A DNA stretch of 64,000 nt from contig NZ_BMMS01000029.1 in the NCBI RefSeq assembly GCF_014646055.1, positions 41,627 to 105,626 of the forward strand. Direction: 5' to 3'. The notes beneath the pieces are model-generated. The model worked only from the letters and a program-made list of their open reading frames with translations. It made no database searches and was not told the origin of the DNA. This stretch comes from Wenjunlia tyrosinilytica. Its GTDB lineage: Bacteria; Actinomycetota; Actinomycetes; Streptomycetales; Streptomycetaceae. The translations under genes were made by a program, and so were the position numbers. Below, piece by piece: positions 48,644-58,322 of this stretch (positions are counted from its first letter, which is position 1; each line of letters begins with the position of its first letter).

Positions 48644-49582
48644 GTGAAGCCCCCCGCTTTCCGCTACCACTCACCGCGGAGCCTCCCGGAGGCTCTCGAC
48701 ACGCTCGACGCCGTCGGCCACGACGGGAAGGTCCTGGCCGGCGGCCAGAGCCTGATCCCGATCCTCAATATGCGGCTGGCCGCCCCCGGCCACCTCGTCG
48801 ACATCAACGGCCTGACCGAGCTGGCGTACGTGCGGACCGACGCCGACGGTGTCCGGGTGGGCGCGCTGGCCCGGCACGCCGATGTCGAAGCCGACGCCGA
48901 CGCGCACCGGGCGGTGTCCCTGCTGCGGCAGGGCCTGCGGCTCGTCGCGCACCCGGTGATCCGAAACCGCGGCACCACCGTGGGCAGCCTGGTCCACGCC
49001 GACCCCTCGGGCGAGATGACCGCGGTCCTTTCGCTGCTCGGCGGCTCCGTGGAACTGGCGCGCCTGGGCGGCACCCGGCGGGTCGGCGCGGCGGACTTCT
49101 TCACAGGGCCCTTGGAGTCGTGCGTCGAACCGGGGGAGATGGCGGTGTCGGCGTACTTCCCGCGCCTGCGCGGACGCACCGGCACCGAGTTCATCGAGGC
49201 GGCCCGCCGCCACGGCGACTACGCGATGTGCGGCGTGGCGGCGGCCGTGACCCTCGACGACGACCTGCGCATCGTGTCTGCGCGAGCCGCGTACCTGTCG
49301 GTCTCGCCGGTACCGCTGGTGCTCGACCTGACCGAGACCCTCGCCGGGGCGACGCCGGACACGGCGCACTGGAGGGCGGCAGGCGAACTGGCCGCCGACA
49401 GGACCGAACCCGACTCCGACATCCATGCGACCGCCGAATACCGCCGCCACCTCGTACGCGTGCTCACCGCGCGGGCGCTGCGCACAGCGGCCGTGCGCGG
49501 CGCCGATCCGGCGGTCGGCGGCGACGGCCAGGGCAGCGACGACCAGGGCAGCGACGACCGGGAGTGTGGCGCGCGTGACTGA
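48644..49582 (+). CDS. FAD subunit of xanthine dehydrogenase-family molybdenum hydroxylase (CoxM-like)
   Basis: 312 residues from GTG 48644. The FAD-binding signature is GGQSLIPILNMRLAAPGHLVDI near residues 32-53, with VIRNRGTTVGSLVHADPSGEM at about 106-126. The C-terminal CO-dehydrogenase flavoprotein domain has the GDYAMCGVAAAV stretch. It passes electrons from the 2Fe-2S subunit to a final acceptor. The next gene starts inside its last codons. The tail of 30 residues is Asp/Gly/Ser-rich. Confidence 0.9.
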   Translation: MKPPAFRYHSPRSLPEALDTLDAVGHDGKVLAGGQSLIPILNMRLAAPGHLVDINGLTELAYVRTDADGVRVGALARHADVEADADAHRAVSLLRQGLRLVAHPVIRNRGTTVGSLVHADPSGEMTAVLSLLGGSVELARLGGTRRVGAADFFTGPLESCVEPGEMAVSAYFPRLRGRTGTEFIEAARRHGDYAMCGVAAAVTLDDDLRIVSARAAYLSVSPVPLVLDLTETLAGATPDTAHWRAAGELAADRTEPDSDIHATAEYRRHLVRVLTARALRTAAVRGADPAVGGDGQGSDDQGSDDRECGARD

Positions 49583-50093
49583 GCAGATGCACGAGATCGA
49601 GCTCCGGGTGAACGGAGTCCTGCGGACCGCGACCGTCCCGTCACGCAGGCTGCTGTCGGACTGCCTGCGCCACGACCTCGGCCTGACGGGGACACACGTC
49701 GGCTGCGAGCACGGGGTGTGCGGGGCCTGCACGGTCCAGATCGACGGACGGCCGATGCGCTCCTGCCTGATGTTCGCGGTCAGCGCGCGGGGACACGAGA
49801 TCACGACCGTCGAGGGGCTGGCCGATCCGGACGGGAGCATGCACGCGGTGCAGCAGGCGTTCCGTGAGTGCCACGGGCTGCAGTGCGGCTTCTGCACCCC
49901 GGGCTTCCTCACCGTGATCGCCGCCTACCTGCGGGACCACCCCGACCCGACGGAGGCCGAGGCGCGCGAAGCCATCGGGGGCAACCTGTGCCGGTGCACC
50001 GGCTACCAGAACATCGTCAAGGCGGTGCTGCGTGCCGCACGGATCCTGAACGAGGGCACCGACGCCCCGGTCGCCGAGGAGGCGCCGCGATGA
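49575..50093 (+). CDS. 2Fe-2S subunit of the molybdenum hydroxylase (CoxS-like)
   Basis: 172 residues from GTG 49575, overlapping the FAD gene by eight bases; GTG 49566 and ATG 49587 are alternatives. Ferredoxin-type ligands sit in CEHGVCGACTV with a fourth Cys in MRSCLM. The helical second domain has CGFCTPG and NLCRCTGY. It transfers electrons from the molybdenum centre to the FAD subunit. It overlaps the next gene by four bases, so the three subunits should be made in step. Confidence 0.92.
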   Translation: MTEQMHEIELRVNGVLRTATVPSRRLLSDCLRHDLGLTGTHVGCEHGVCGACTVQIDGRPMRSCLMFAVSARGHEITTVEGLADPDGSMHAVQQAFRECHGLQCGFCTPGFLTVIAAYLRDHPDPTEAEAREAIGGNLCRCTGYQNIVKAVLRAARILNEGTDAPVAEEAPR

Positions 50094-52588
50094 CCATCAC
50101 CGAGGCCCCGCCCGCCGCCCGGAAGAAGGCGGCGCCCGAGCCCCCCGCTCCCAGGGCCGTGGGCTCGCCGCTGCCCCGCAAAGAGGACCTGCGCCTGGTC
50201 ATGGGCGAGGGCCGCTTCCTCGACGACCTTGGCCGCGACGCCTACGAGGCCGCGTTCATCCGCAGCCCGCACGCCCGGGCCCGCGTGCTCGCCATCGACA
50301 TCGGCCCCGCTCTGGGAGTCGAGGGACTGATCGCGGTGTACACCTACCAGGACCTGCCCGGCAGGCTCGCCGAGCCGCTGCCGATGCTGATCCCGCACCC
50401 GGGGCTGACCCACGGCCGTACCGGCTACCCGTTGGCGAAGGAGTACGTCAACCACGTCGGCGAAGCCGTTGTCATGGTGGTGGCCCGCGACCGGTACGCC
50501 GCCGAGGACGCCTGCGAGAAGATCACCGTCGAGTACGAGCCGCTGCCTCCGGTCGTGGGCATCGAGAACGCCTTCCGCGCCGACGAACTGGTGCACCCGG
50601 ACGTCCCCGGCAACGTCGCCGGCCACGTCGTGCAGGAAACCGGCGACGCCCGCGCGGCCGTCGCGGCGGCGCCGTACTCGCTCGAACTGCACCTGGACAT
50701 CGAGCGCAGCGCGTGTATGCCGATGGAGGGCCGCGGGGTGTTCGCCCGCTGGGACGTGGCGGACGGCTCCCTGCGGATCTACAGCTCCACCCAGACCTCC
50801 AGCGGGGTGCGCGCGGCGGTCGCCGCCAAGCTCGAACTGCCGCTGCTGAAGGTCGAGTGCGTGACTCCGGACGTCGGCGGCGGGTTCGGGGTGAAGATCG
50901 TCCATCCGTGGCCCGAGGAAGTACTCGTCCCCTGGGTGGCACGGCTGCTGGACCACGAGGTGAAGTGGACCGAGGACCGGAGGGAGCACTTCATCTCCTC
51001 CGCGCACGAGCGCGGGCAGCTCCAGACGGTCCGCGTAGGGTTCGACGGCCGGGGCCGCATCCTGGGTCTGGACGTGGACATCCTCCACGACAACGGCGCC
51101 TACACCCAGTACGGCCTCATCGTCCCGCTCATCACCTCCACCCAACTGCTCGGCCCCTACAAGCCGGGGGCGTACCGCGTGGAGTTCCGCAGCCTCTACA
51201 CCAACACCGTCATGGTCACCCCCTACCGCGGAGCGGGCCGCCCCCAGGGCGTGTACGCGATGGAACGCACCATGGACTCCATCGCCGACCACCTCGGTCT
51301 GGACCGGGCGGACGTCCGGGAGGCCAACCTCATCCGGCCCGAGGAGATGCCCTACGACCACGGCCTGCTCTTCCAGGACGGGCGGCCGCTGGTCTACGAC
51401 TCCGGTGACTTCCCCGCGTCCCTGGACAAGATCAAGAAACTGGTCGGCTGGGACGAGTTCGCCGCCTACCGCGAGCAGGCACGCGCCGAGGGCCGCAGGG
51501 TGGGCATCGGCCTCGCCGCCTACGTCGAGGGCACCGGTGTCGGACCCTACGAGGGCGGCCATGTGCAGATCGAGACCAGCGGCAAGGTCTATGTGGCCAC
51601 CGGCCTCACCAGCCAGGGACAGGGCCACGAGACCGTGTTCGCCCAAGTGGTGGCGGACGAGTTGGGCGTGGCGGTCGAGGACGTCACCGTCACCACCGGC
51701 GACACCCGGCGGATGGGCTACGCCGTGGGGACCTTCGCCTCACGGGCAGCGGTGATGAGCGGCAACGCCATCGCGCTCGCCGCCCGAGGTGTGCGCGACA
51801 AGGCACTGCGCATCGCGGGCGAGGCACTCGGCGTGGCGCCGCGGAAGCTGGAGATCGTACAAGGAGTGGTGCGCAGCCGCGACGACCCGGCGGTGTCCAT
51901 CCCGCTGGGCACGGTCGCGGTGCTGTCCAACCCCTTGCGCTACGCCTTCGACGAGGCGTCCAAAGCGGCCACCCAGTTCGGCGGAACTCCCGACCACAGC
52001 AGGCCACCCGTGGCCGAGGGGGACGAGCCCGGACTGGAAGCGCGTGAGTTCTTCTCACCGCCGCGGGCGACCTATGCCAACGGAGTGCACGCGGTCATCG
52101 TGGAGACCGATCCGGAGACCGCCGAGATCACGGTGCTGCGGTACTGCGTCGTCCACGACTGCGGCCACCTGCTCAACCCCATGATCGTGGAAGGGCAGGT
52201 GCACGGCGGCGTGGCCCAGGCCGTGGGCGGCGCCCTCTACGAGCGGATGCACTACGACGAGAGCGGCCAGCTGCTCAACGCGTCGTTCATGGACTTCCTG
52301 ATGCCCTATGCCAGTGAGACCCCGGTGGTCGAGATCGACCACCTGGAGACCGCGTCCCCGATGAACCCCCTGGGGATCAAGGGCGCGGGCGAGGCCGGGG
52401 TCATCCCCGGAACGGCCGCCTTCGCCTCCGCGATCGAGGACGCCGAGGGCTTCCCGATCACCAAGATGCCCATCCAGCCCTGCGAGCTCTTCCGCCTGCG
52501 GCAGAGGTTCGAGGCCGGAGAGATACCGCCGCTGCGCCGCCGGGCGGGCGCCCCGAACAACGTCGACGAGGAGCTGTGCCAACCATGA
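50090..52588 (+). CDS. Molybdopterin subunit of xanthine dehydrogenase-family hydroxylase (CoxL-like)
   Basis: 832 residues from ATG 50090. Family signatures: GSPLPRKEDLRLVMGEGRFLDDL at the N-terminus, GGGFGVKIVHPWPEE, the active-site loop VTPYRGAGRPQGVYAMERTMD, and LGIKGAGEAGVIPGTAA, which carries the catalytic glutamate. The loop is of the aldehyde/nicotinate/purine oxidase form, not the CO dehydrogenase form (AYRCSFR), so it should hydroxylate a heterocycle. With a uracil/xanthine-type permease before it and a barbiturase after it, oxidation of uracil or thymine to a barbiturate is the simplest reading. That substrate is inferred, not shown by the motifs. Confidence 0.88.
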   Translation: MTITEAPPAARKKAAPEPPAPRAVGSPLPRKEDLRLVMGEGRFLDDLGRDAYEAAFIRSPHARARVLAIDIGPALGVEGLIAVYTYQDLPGRLAEPLPMLIPHPGLTHGRTGYPLAKEYVNHVGEAVVMVVARDRYAAEDACEKITVEYEPLPPVVGIENAFRADELVHPDVPGNVAGHVVQETGDARAAVAAAPYSLELHLDIERSACMPMEGRGVFARWDVADGSLRIYSSTQTSSGVRAAVAAKLELPLLKVECVTPDVGGGFGVKIVHPWPEEVLVPWVARLLDHEVKWTEDRREHFISSAHERGQLQTVRVGFDGRGRILGLDVDILHDNGAYTQYGLIVPLITSTQLLGPYKPGAYRVEFRSLYTNTVMVTPYRGAGRPQGVYAMERTMDSIADHLGLDRADVREANLIRPEEMPYDHGLLFQDGRPLVYDSGDFPASLDKIKKLVGWDEFAAYREQARAEGRRVGIGLAAYVEGTGVGPYEGGHVQIETSGKVYVATGLTSQGQGHETVFAQVVADELGVAVEDVTVTTGDTRRMGYAVGTFASRAAVMSGNAIALAARGVRDKALRIAGEALGVAPRKLEIVQGVVRSRDDPAVSIPLGTVAVLSNPLRYAFDEASKAATQFGGTPDHSRPPVAEGDEPGLEAREFFSPPRATYANGVHAVIVETDPETAEITVLRYCVVHDCGHLLNPMIVEGQVHGGVAQAVGGALYERMHYDESGQLLNASFMDFLMPYASETPVVEIDHLETASPMNPLGIKGAGEAGVIPGTAAFASAIEDAEGFPITKMPIQPCELFRLRQRFEAGEIPPLRRRAGAPNNVDEELCQP

Positions 52589-53241
52589 AGGTCAGTGGAG
52601 ACGCCACCTTGAGCGCACCGGTGGAGAAGGTGTGGAACGCCCTCAACGACCCGGTGGTGCTCACCCGCACCATTCCCGGCTGCCAGAAGCTGGAGGAGAC
52701 GGGCCCCGACTCGTACCGGATGACCGTGTCGATGGGCGTGGCCTCGATCAAGGGAACCTACCTCGGCAATGTCCAGCTGCTGAATCAGAACAAGCCCGGC
52801 TCGTTCACCCTCAAGGCGTCCGGCGCTGGCGGTCCGGGCACGGTGACCGCCGAGGCCAAGGTCACCCTGCACGATCTCGGTGACGGGCGGACGCGGCTCG
52901 AATACGACGCCGACGCCGTCGTCGGGGGCATGATCGGCGGTGTCGGGCAGCGTGTGCTCACCGGGGTCGCCAAGAAGACCGCGGGGGAGTTCTTCAAGTC
53001 CGTGGACAAGCTGCTCAACGGCCAGATGCCGGCGCAGGCCGCCTCCGTGCCGACGGGAGCGGCCGAGCCGGCCGCCGTGGGCCCCGCGGCCGAGGCCGGA
53101 GCGCCGACGGTCTTCGCGCAGTCGGCCGCGGCCGGTGGGCTCGACGGCCTGTCGGGGGACTTCGCGAAGGGCGCCTTGTTCGGCGCGGTCGTCGCGCTGC
53201 TGGGCGCCGTCGTGGGCGGTGCGATAGGCCGCCGTCGCTGA
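52585..53241 (+). CDS. CoxG-like SRPBCC protein with C-terminal membrane helix
   Basis: 218 residues from ATG 52585, overlapping the large-subunit stop by four bases. The START/SRPBCC fold reads APVEKVWNALNDPVVLTRTIPGCQKLEETG, then GMIGGVGQRVLTGVAKKTAGEFF. An Ala/Pro linker leads to a terminal helix (FAKGALFGAVVALLGAVVGGAIG) and an arginine cap. CoxG tethers molybdenum hydroxylases to the inner membrane and can bind quinone, so this enzyme probably feeds electrons to the respiratory chain. Confidence 0.88.
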   Translation: MKVSGDATLSAPVEKVWNALNDPVVLTRTIPGCQKLEETGPDSYRMTVSMGVASIKGTYLGNVQLLNQNKPGSFTLKASGAGGPGTVTAEAKVTLHDLGDGRTRLEYDADAVVGGMIGGVGQRVLTGVAKKTAGEFFKSVDKLLNGQMPAQAASVPTGAAEPAAVGPAAEAGAPTVFAQSAAAGGLDGLSGDFAKGALFGAVVALLGAVVGGAIGRRR

Positions 53242-53275
53242 CCGCGGTCCAACGGTGTCCGACGAGAGGAGTCTG

Positions 53276-54175
53276 ATGCGATCGTTCACCGCGGCGGCCG
53301 TCCAGGTCGCCCCGAGACCCGGGCCGCTCACCCCGTCCGTGGTCGAGGAGAACATCGGCCGGGCCGCCGACTGGGTGACGCGCTGCGTGGAGTCCACGGG
53401 CGCCGAACTGGTGGTGCTGCCCGAGAGCGTGAGTACCGGTTTCACCCCGGCCCTCGGGCCCGAGGAACTGTGGGACCTGGTCGACGAAGTACCCGGAGTG
53501 CTGTGCGATCCGCTGCGCGACCGGGCGCGTGAGCTGGGCGTCCACCTGGTGTGGGGCACGTACGAGCGCGGCGACGAGCGGGGTGTCGTCCACAACTCGG
53601 CGGTGGTCGCCGGGCCGGACGGCCAAGTGCTGGGGGTGTACCGCAAGACCCACCCCTTCGGACCGGAGTTGGCCTCCCGCGGCGGGTGGGTGACGCCCGG
53701 GGACCGTGTCACGGTGGTCGAGACCGAGCTCGGCCGGATCGGCATGGTCATCTGCTTCGACGGCGACTACCCCGAACTGAGCCGGATCCAGGCCGTGCGG
53801 GGAGCGGAGATCATCTGCCGCCCCTCGGCCCTGCTGCGTTCGGCGGACCTGTGGGAACTGACCTGCCGGGCCCGCGCGTACGACAACCATGTGTATGTGA
53901 TCGGCGCCAACGCGACCGGCGTCGACCCCGGGGGAGTGCTCTACTTCGGGAACTCGCTGATTGTCTCACCGGGGGCCGAGGTCGTCGCGCGGGGCTCGTC
54001 GCACGAGTCCTGGGTGGCGGCGAGGCTCGATCCGCAGCGTGCCCTGGCGGCGCTGACCCCGGGGTCGAGCGTGCCGCAGGTCTTCGACCACCTGCGGGAC
54101 CGCAATCTCGATCTGGTGCGCAGGTACGCCGACGACCTGACCCGGCCGGCCGAGTCGTCGTTCCCCCACGGCTGA
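53276..54175 (+). CDS. Nitrilase-superfamily carbon-nitrogen hydrolase (amidase)
   Basis: 299 residues from ATG 53276, with GAGAGGAG upstream. The Glu-Lys-Cys triad is E50 (VVLPES), K124 (YRKTHPF) and C160 (MVICFDGDYPE). Family members hydrolyse amides, nitriles or N-carbamoyl groups; beta-ureidopropionase of the reductive pyrimidine route belongs here. In the proposed pathway it would remove ammonia from malonamate. Alternatively it could hydrolyse ureidomalonate directly, as a ureidomalonase. The sequence alone does not separate these. Confidence 0.87.
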   Translation: MRSFTAAAVQVAPRPGPLTPSVVEENIGRAADWVTRCVESTGAELVVLPESVSTGFTPALGPEELWDLVDEVPGVLCDPLRDRARELGVHLVWGTYERGDERGVVHNSAVVAGPDGQVLGVYRKTHPFGPELASRGGWVTPGDRVTVVETELGRIGMVICFDGDYPELSRIQAVRGAEIICRPSALLRSADLWELTCRARAYDNHVYVIGANATGVDPGGVLYFGNSLIVSPGAEVVARGSSHESWVAARLDPQRALAALTPGSSVPQVFDHLRDRNLDLVRRYADDLTRPAESSFPHG

Positions 54176-54331
54176 CGCCCGCCGTCCCTGTGTGCTTTCC
54201 CACCCCTCTGCCCCGCGCCGAATCACCAACTTCCGCCGGGAGCGTTGGCAGAACTTGCCGATTCAGCCGCACCCTCCGCGAAGTTGAATCGCTCTCGTAC
54301 CCCGCCCGACCGCAAGGGAAAGGAGCGCCTC

Positions 54332-56458
54332 ATGGCGGCTGTCGCAGCAGAGGACTCGCGCCGGATTCGTATCGGCGTCGACACCGGCGGCACATTCACC
54401 GACATCGTCGCGCTGGACGAGGACACCGGCGAACTGGTCACCACCAAGACCCCGTCGACACCGGCCGACCCGGCGCTCGGGTTCCTGGACGGTGTGCACA
54501 AGGTCCTCGGCCTGCTCGGCTGCTCGGGCGCCGACGTGACGGCCGTGGTGCACGGCACCACGGTGGCCACCAACCAGCTTCTCGAGGACCGGATCGACCG
54601 CCTCGGCTTCATCACCACCGAGGGCTACGAGTTCATTCTCGAAATCGCCCGGCAGGCCGTCCCCGACGGCTACGGCAACTCCTACTTCTGGGTGAAGCCG
54701 GACCGGATCGTCCCCGTCGAGCGGGTCCGCACGGTCGGCGGCCGCCTGGACCACCAGGGCAACGAGATCCGTCCCTTCGACGAGGCCGCTGCCCGTAAGG
54801 CGTCCCGGTGGTTCCGCGACCAGGGCATCATGACGCTGGGCGTGTGCTTCCTGCACTCGTACGCCAACCCGGCGCACGAGGAGCGCATGCGCGAGGTCCT
54901 CCTGGAGGAGCACCCGCAGGCCACCGTCTCGATCAGCTCGCAGGTGCTGCGCGAGTACCGCGAGTACGAGCGGTCGATGACCACCCTCGTCGACGCCGCG
55001 GTCAAGCCGCGGGTGGCCCGCTACGTCGGGGGGATCAAGGAGCGGCTGGACGCCTTCGTCACGGAGGCCGCCGCGCAGCCGCGGCGTCTGCCGTTCGCCA
55101 TCATGAAGTCCAACGGCGGAATCCTCTCCGCCGAGGAGGTCGTCCACCAGCCGATCACCACGGTGCTCTCCGGCCCCGCCGCGGGTGCGCTCGGTGCCGC
55201 GCTCATCGCGCGGTCGGCCGGCTTCGAGAAGATCCTCACCTGCGACGGCGGCGGCACCTCCACCGACGTGTCCGTGGTGCTCGACGGCGAGCCGACGCTC
55301 ACCACCGAGGGATCCGTCGGCCGTTTCCCGTCCAAGATCCCCATGATCGACGTGGTCACCGTCGGCGCGGGCGGCGGCTCCATCGCCTGGGTCTCTCCCG
55401 AGGGGACGCTCAAGGTCGGCCCCAAGTCCGCGGGCGCCGATCCGGGCCCGCTGTGCTACGGCAAGGGCGGCACGGACCCGACCATCACCGACGCGCATGT
55501 GCTGCTCGGCCGTATCCCGCCGCACCTGCTGGGAGGTGAGATCCCGCTGGACGCCGAAGCGGCCCGCGAAGGTGTGCGGCGGCTGGCGGACCGGCTCGGG
55601 CTCGGGCCGGAGGAGTGCGCCACCGGCATCCTGGAGATCTCCGCCTGGAACCAGGCGAACGCGCTGCGCAGGATCACCGTCAAACGCGGCCTGGACGTCC
55701 GCGACTTCGTCATGACGACCTTCGGAGGCTCCGGATCCCTGCTGCTGTGTCGGCTCATCGACATCCTCGGCCTGGCCGGGGTGGTCGTACCGCGCGACCC
55801 CGGGAACGTCTCCGCCTTCGGCCTGCTCACCGTGGACGTGCGCTGCGACTACGTGCAGACCTCCGTGCGCCGGCACCCGGATCTCGACCACACCCATCTG
55901 GAGGAGATCTACCAGGAGTTGAGCGCACGAGCCGCCGACGCCCTGGACAAGGAGGGCTTCGGCAGCGACGAGCACCGCTGTGTGCGCACCGCCGATCTGC
56001 GCTACTTCGGGCAGGCGTTCGAGGTACGTGTTCCGGTGCCCGACGGCCCCGTCGACGCGGAACTGGCCGACAGCGTGGCCAAGGCCTTCCACGAGCAGCA
56101 CCGCCGGCTCTACGGGTACGACTTCCAGGGCGACACGAGCCAGGTCGTCGAGTGGGTGAACCTTCGGGTGACCGGCGTGGGCCCCATCCAGCGCCCCGTC
56201 CTGCGTGAACTGCCCCGCCGCGACGGCGGCCCCGAACGAGCGGTCACCGGCATCCGCCCGGTGTGCTTCGACGCCGCCGACGGCTATGTGCGGACCCCCG
56301 TCTACCGCAGGGACGACCTGGCGCCGGGGGACCGGTTCGAAGGCCCCGCGATCATCGAGGAGTTCGGCTCCACCATTCCCGTGCACCCGGGGTTCTCCGT
56401 GAGCGTCGACGCCCACGGCAACGTCGTGGTCACCCGCACCGAGCAGAAGGGGGCCTGA
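54332..56458 (+). CDS. Hydantoinase A / oxoprolinase family ATPase subunit (HyuA)
   Basis: 708 residues from ATG 54332, with AAGGAG eight bases upstream. The ASKHA-type nucleotide fold is plain: RIGVDTGGTFTDIVALDE at the N-terminus, VVHGTTVATNQLLE, SGPAAGALGAA, TCDGGGTSTDVSVV and AGGGSIAWV. The AcxA/HyuA tail ends with IIEEFGSTIPVHPG. These subunits phosphorylate a lactam, imide or ketone so that the HyuB partner can hydrolyse or carboxylate it (N-methylhydantoinase, 5-oxoprolinase, caprolactamase, acetophenone carboxylase). Its job in this island is not clear. The 156 bases before it contain CAACTTC (54227) and GAAGTTG (54280), an inverted pair that may mark a secondary promoter. Confidence 0.88.
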   Translation: MAAVAAEDSRRIRIGVDTGGTFTDIVALDEDTGELVTTKTPSTPADPALGFLDGVHKVLGLLGCSGADVTAVVHGTTVATNQLLEDRIDRLGFITTEGYEFILEIARQAVPDGYGNSYFWVKPDRIVPVERVRTVGGRLDHQGNEIRPFDEAAARKASRWFRDQGIMTLGVCFLHSYANPAHEERMREVLLEEHPQATVSISSQVLREYREYERSMTTLVDAAVKPRVARYVGGIKERLDAFVTEAAAQPRRLPFAIMKSNGGILSAEEVVHQPITTVLSGPAAGALGAALIARSAGFEKILTCDGGGTSTDVSVVLDGEPTLTTEGSVGRFPSKIPMIDVVTVGAGGGSIAWVSPEGTLKVGPKSAGADPGPLCYGKGGTDPTITDAHVLLGRIPPHLLGGEIPLDAEAAREGVRRLADRLGLGPEECATGILEISAWNQANALRRITVKRGLDVRDFVMTTFGGSGSLLLCRLIDILGLAGVVVPRDPGNVSAFGLLTVDVRCDYVQTSVRRHPDLDHTHLEEIYQELSARAADALDKEGFGSDEHRCVRTADLRYFGQAFEVRVPVPDGPVDAELADSVAKAFHEQHRRLYGYDFQGDTSQVVEWVNLRVTGVGPIQRPVLRELPRRDGGPERAVTGIRPVCFDAADGYVRTPVYRRDDLAPGDRFEGPAIIEEFGSTIPVHPGFSVSVDAHGNVVVTRTEQKGA

Positions 56459-56462
56459 GGCC

Positions 56463-58322
56463 ATGACTGTTGAGGCACCGGTCCACGGTGTGGACCCCGT
56501 TGTCCTGGAGGTCGTCGAGGGCACCCTCGCGTCGGTGGAGATGGAGGTCGAGGCCGCCATCGCCCGCACCTCCCGCTCCCCGATGATCCGGGACGCCCAC
56601 GACTTCCGGGCAGGAATCCACGACCGCGCGCTGCGCAAGCTGACCGGCCGCTCGTACTCCGCACTCGTCCACCCCGTCGCCCGGGACTTCCCCCTGCACA
56701 CCATGCGGCCGGGCGATGTGTTCTTCCACAACGACGTCTACGAGTCCGAGGGCGGCATCGGCCACCTGCCCGACCTGTGCGTGACCGTCCCGGTCTTCCA
56801 CAGAGGTGAGGTCGTCGCTTTCGTGCAGGCCTTCGGCCACCACGACGACATCGGAGGCGGCTGCCCCGGGTCGATGCCCTCGGGCGCGACGAGCATGTAC
56901 GAAGAGGGCCTGATGGTGCCCCCCATCAAACTCTGGGACCAGGGCGTACCCAACCAGGCTGCGCTGCGCATCATGACCCGCAACTCGCGCATGCCCGACT
57001 CGCTCGCCGCCGACCTGGACGCCGAGTGCTCCGCCTGCCTGATGGGCTCGCGTCGCCTGGCCGAGCTGTTCGAGCGGTACGGCCGAGACACCGTCGAGGC
57101 GTGCTTCGACGCCATCCTCGACAAGACCACGCAGACCTACCGCCGCGAGATCCTGTCGAAGATCCCCGACGGCTCCTACGTCTGGGAGGACTACGCCGAG
57201 CACGACGGCGTGGACGAGCCGATGCTCCACACGCAGCGGATCACCCTCACCAAGACCGCCGACAAGATACTCATCGACTTCACCGGCACCTCGCGCCAGG
57301 CGAAGGGCCCCATCAACCACTGCGGCGACTACGCGGACGGCAACTTCCTCAAGAAGTGGCTCGCCCCCATCCTGCGCAACCTGGCCGACACCCCGGAGCG
57401 CATGGCCGAACTCGACGTCAACGAGGGCGTGGTACCGCTCATCGAGATGCGCTTCCCGGAGAAGGGCACCCTGCTCACCCCCGTCTTCCCCGCGCCGACC
57501 AACGCCCGCACCTTTGTCATCCTGCGGCTGCTCGGTGTGCTCGCGGGCGTCCTCGCCAAGGCGGTGGACGGCCGGATGCCCGCCGACCAGGAGACGATCC
57601 GCTACACCGGTGTGTACGGCGACGACGCGCAGGGACGCCCCTACCTGATGCGCGAAGTGCTCGGCGGAGGCTCGGGCGGCCGGTACTACGCGGACGGCGA
57701 GGACACCATCCACGTGGTGCCCGACTCCCGCAACCTGCCCACTGAATTCACCGAGTCCCGCTTCCCGTTCCGGGTGGAGCGCCTGGGCCTGGCGGTCGAC
57801 TCCGGAGGCCCTGGCAAGTACCGGGGCGGCCTGGGCTACGAAAAGCACATCCGGATGCTGCAGGACGCCTCGTTCATGTCCATCGCCGACCGGTCGATCC
57901 TGTCCTGCTGGGGTGTCAAGGGCGGCAAGGCCGGACGTCCTTTCCAGGTCGTCATCGACCCGGGAGGCCCCAACGAGCGGACCATGGACGGCCTGGTGGA
58001 CGACGAGCCGGTACGCGCCGGGGAGGTCATCTGCATCCGCACCACCGGAGGGGGCGGCTGGGGCGACCCGCTGGAGCGCGAGGTGGCCTCGGTGGTCCGC
58101 GACGTCCGGTGGGGCAAGGTCTCCGCGCGGGGCGCGCACGACGACTACGGCGTGGTCGTCGTCGGCGCCGGTGACGACCTGGCGGCGGACGAGGACGCCA
58201 CCGCCGCGCTCCGCGAGCGGCTGCGGGCCGAACGCCCCGAGGTCGAACCCTTCTTCGACCGCGGGCCGGGCTACCAGAAGCTCTCCGACGGCCGCACCTA
58301 CGCGGACGTGGACTTCCTGTAG
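56463..58322 (+). CDS. Hydantoinase B / oxoprolinase family subunit (HyuB)
   Basis: 619 residues from ATG 56463, four bases after hyuA. It has the HyuB core: RSPMIRDAHDFRAGIHD, FFHNDVYESEGGIGHLPDLCVTVPVF, AFGHHDDIGG (metal ligands), FTGTSRQAKGPIN, and the GGPGKYRGGLGYEKHI and TTGGGGWGDPLER segments near the end. HyuB-type subunits carry the catalytic metal site and work with HyuA and ATP. As a second potential ring- or amide-opening activity beside barbiturase, it may extend the substrate range (hydantoins, N-methylated or reduced rings) or catalyse a step not in the proposed route. Confidence 0.88.
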   Translation: MTVEAPVHGVDPVVLEVVEGTLASVEMEVEAAIARTSRSPMIRDAHDFRAGIHDRALRKLTGRSYSALVHPVARDFPLHTMRPGDVFFHNDVYESEGGIGHLPDLCVTVPVFHRGEVVAFVQAFGHHDDIGGGCPGSMPSGATSMYEEGLMVPPIKLWDQGVPNQAALRIMTRNSRMPDSLAADLDAECSACLMGSRRLAELFERYGRDTVEACFDAILDKTTQTYRREILSKIPDGSYVWEDYAEHDGVDEPMLHTQRITLTKTADKILIDFTGTSRQAKGPINHCGDYADGNFLKKWLAPILRNLADTPERMAELDVNEGVVPLIEMRFPEKGTLLTPVFPAPTNARTFVILRLLGVLAGVLAKAVDGRMPADQETIRYTGVYGDDAQGRPYLMREVLGGGSGGRYYADGEDTIHVVPDSRNLPTEFTESRFPFRVERLGLAVDSGGPGKYRGGLGYEKHIRMLQDASFMSIADRSILSCWGVKGGKAGRPFQVVIDPGGPNERTMDGLVDDEPVRAGEVICIRTTGGGGWGDPLEREVASVVRDVRWGKVSARGAHDDYGVVVVGAGDDLAADEDATAALRERLRAERPEVEPFFDRGPGYQKLSDGRTYADVDFL

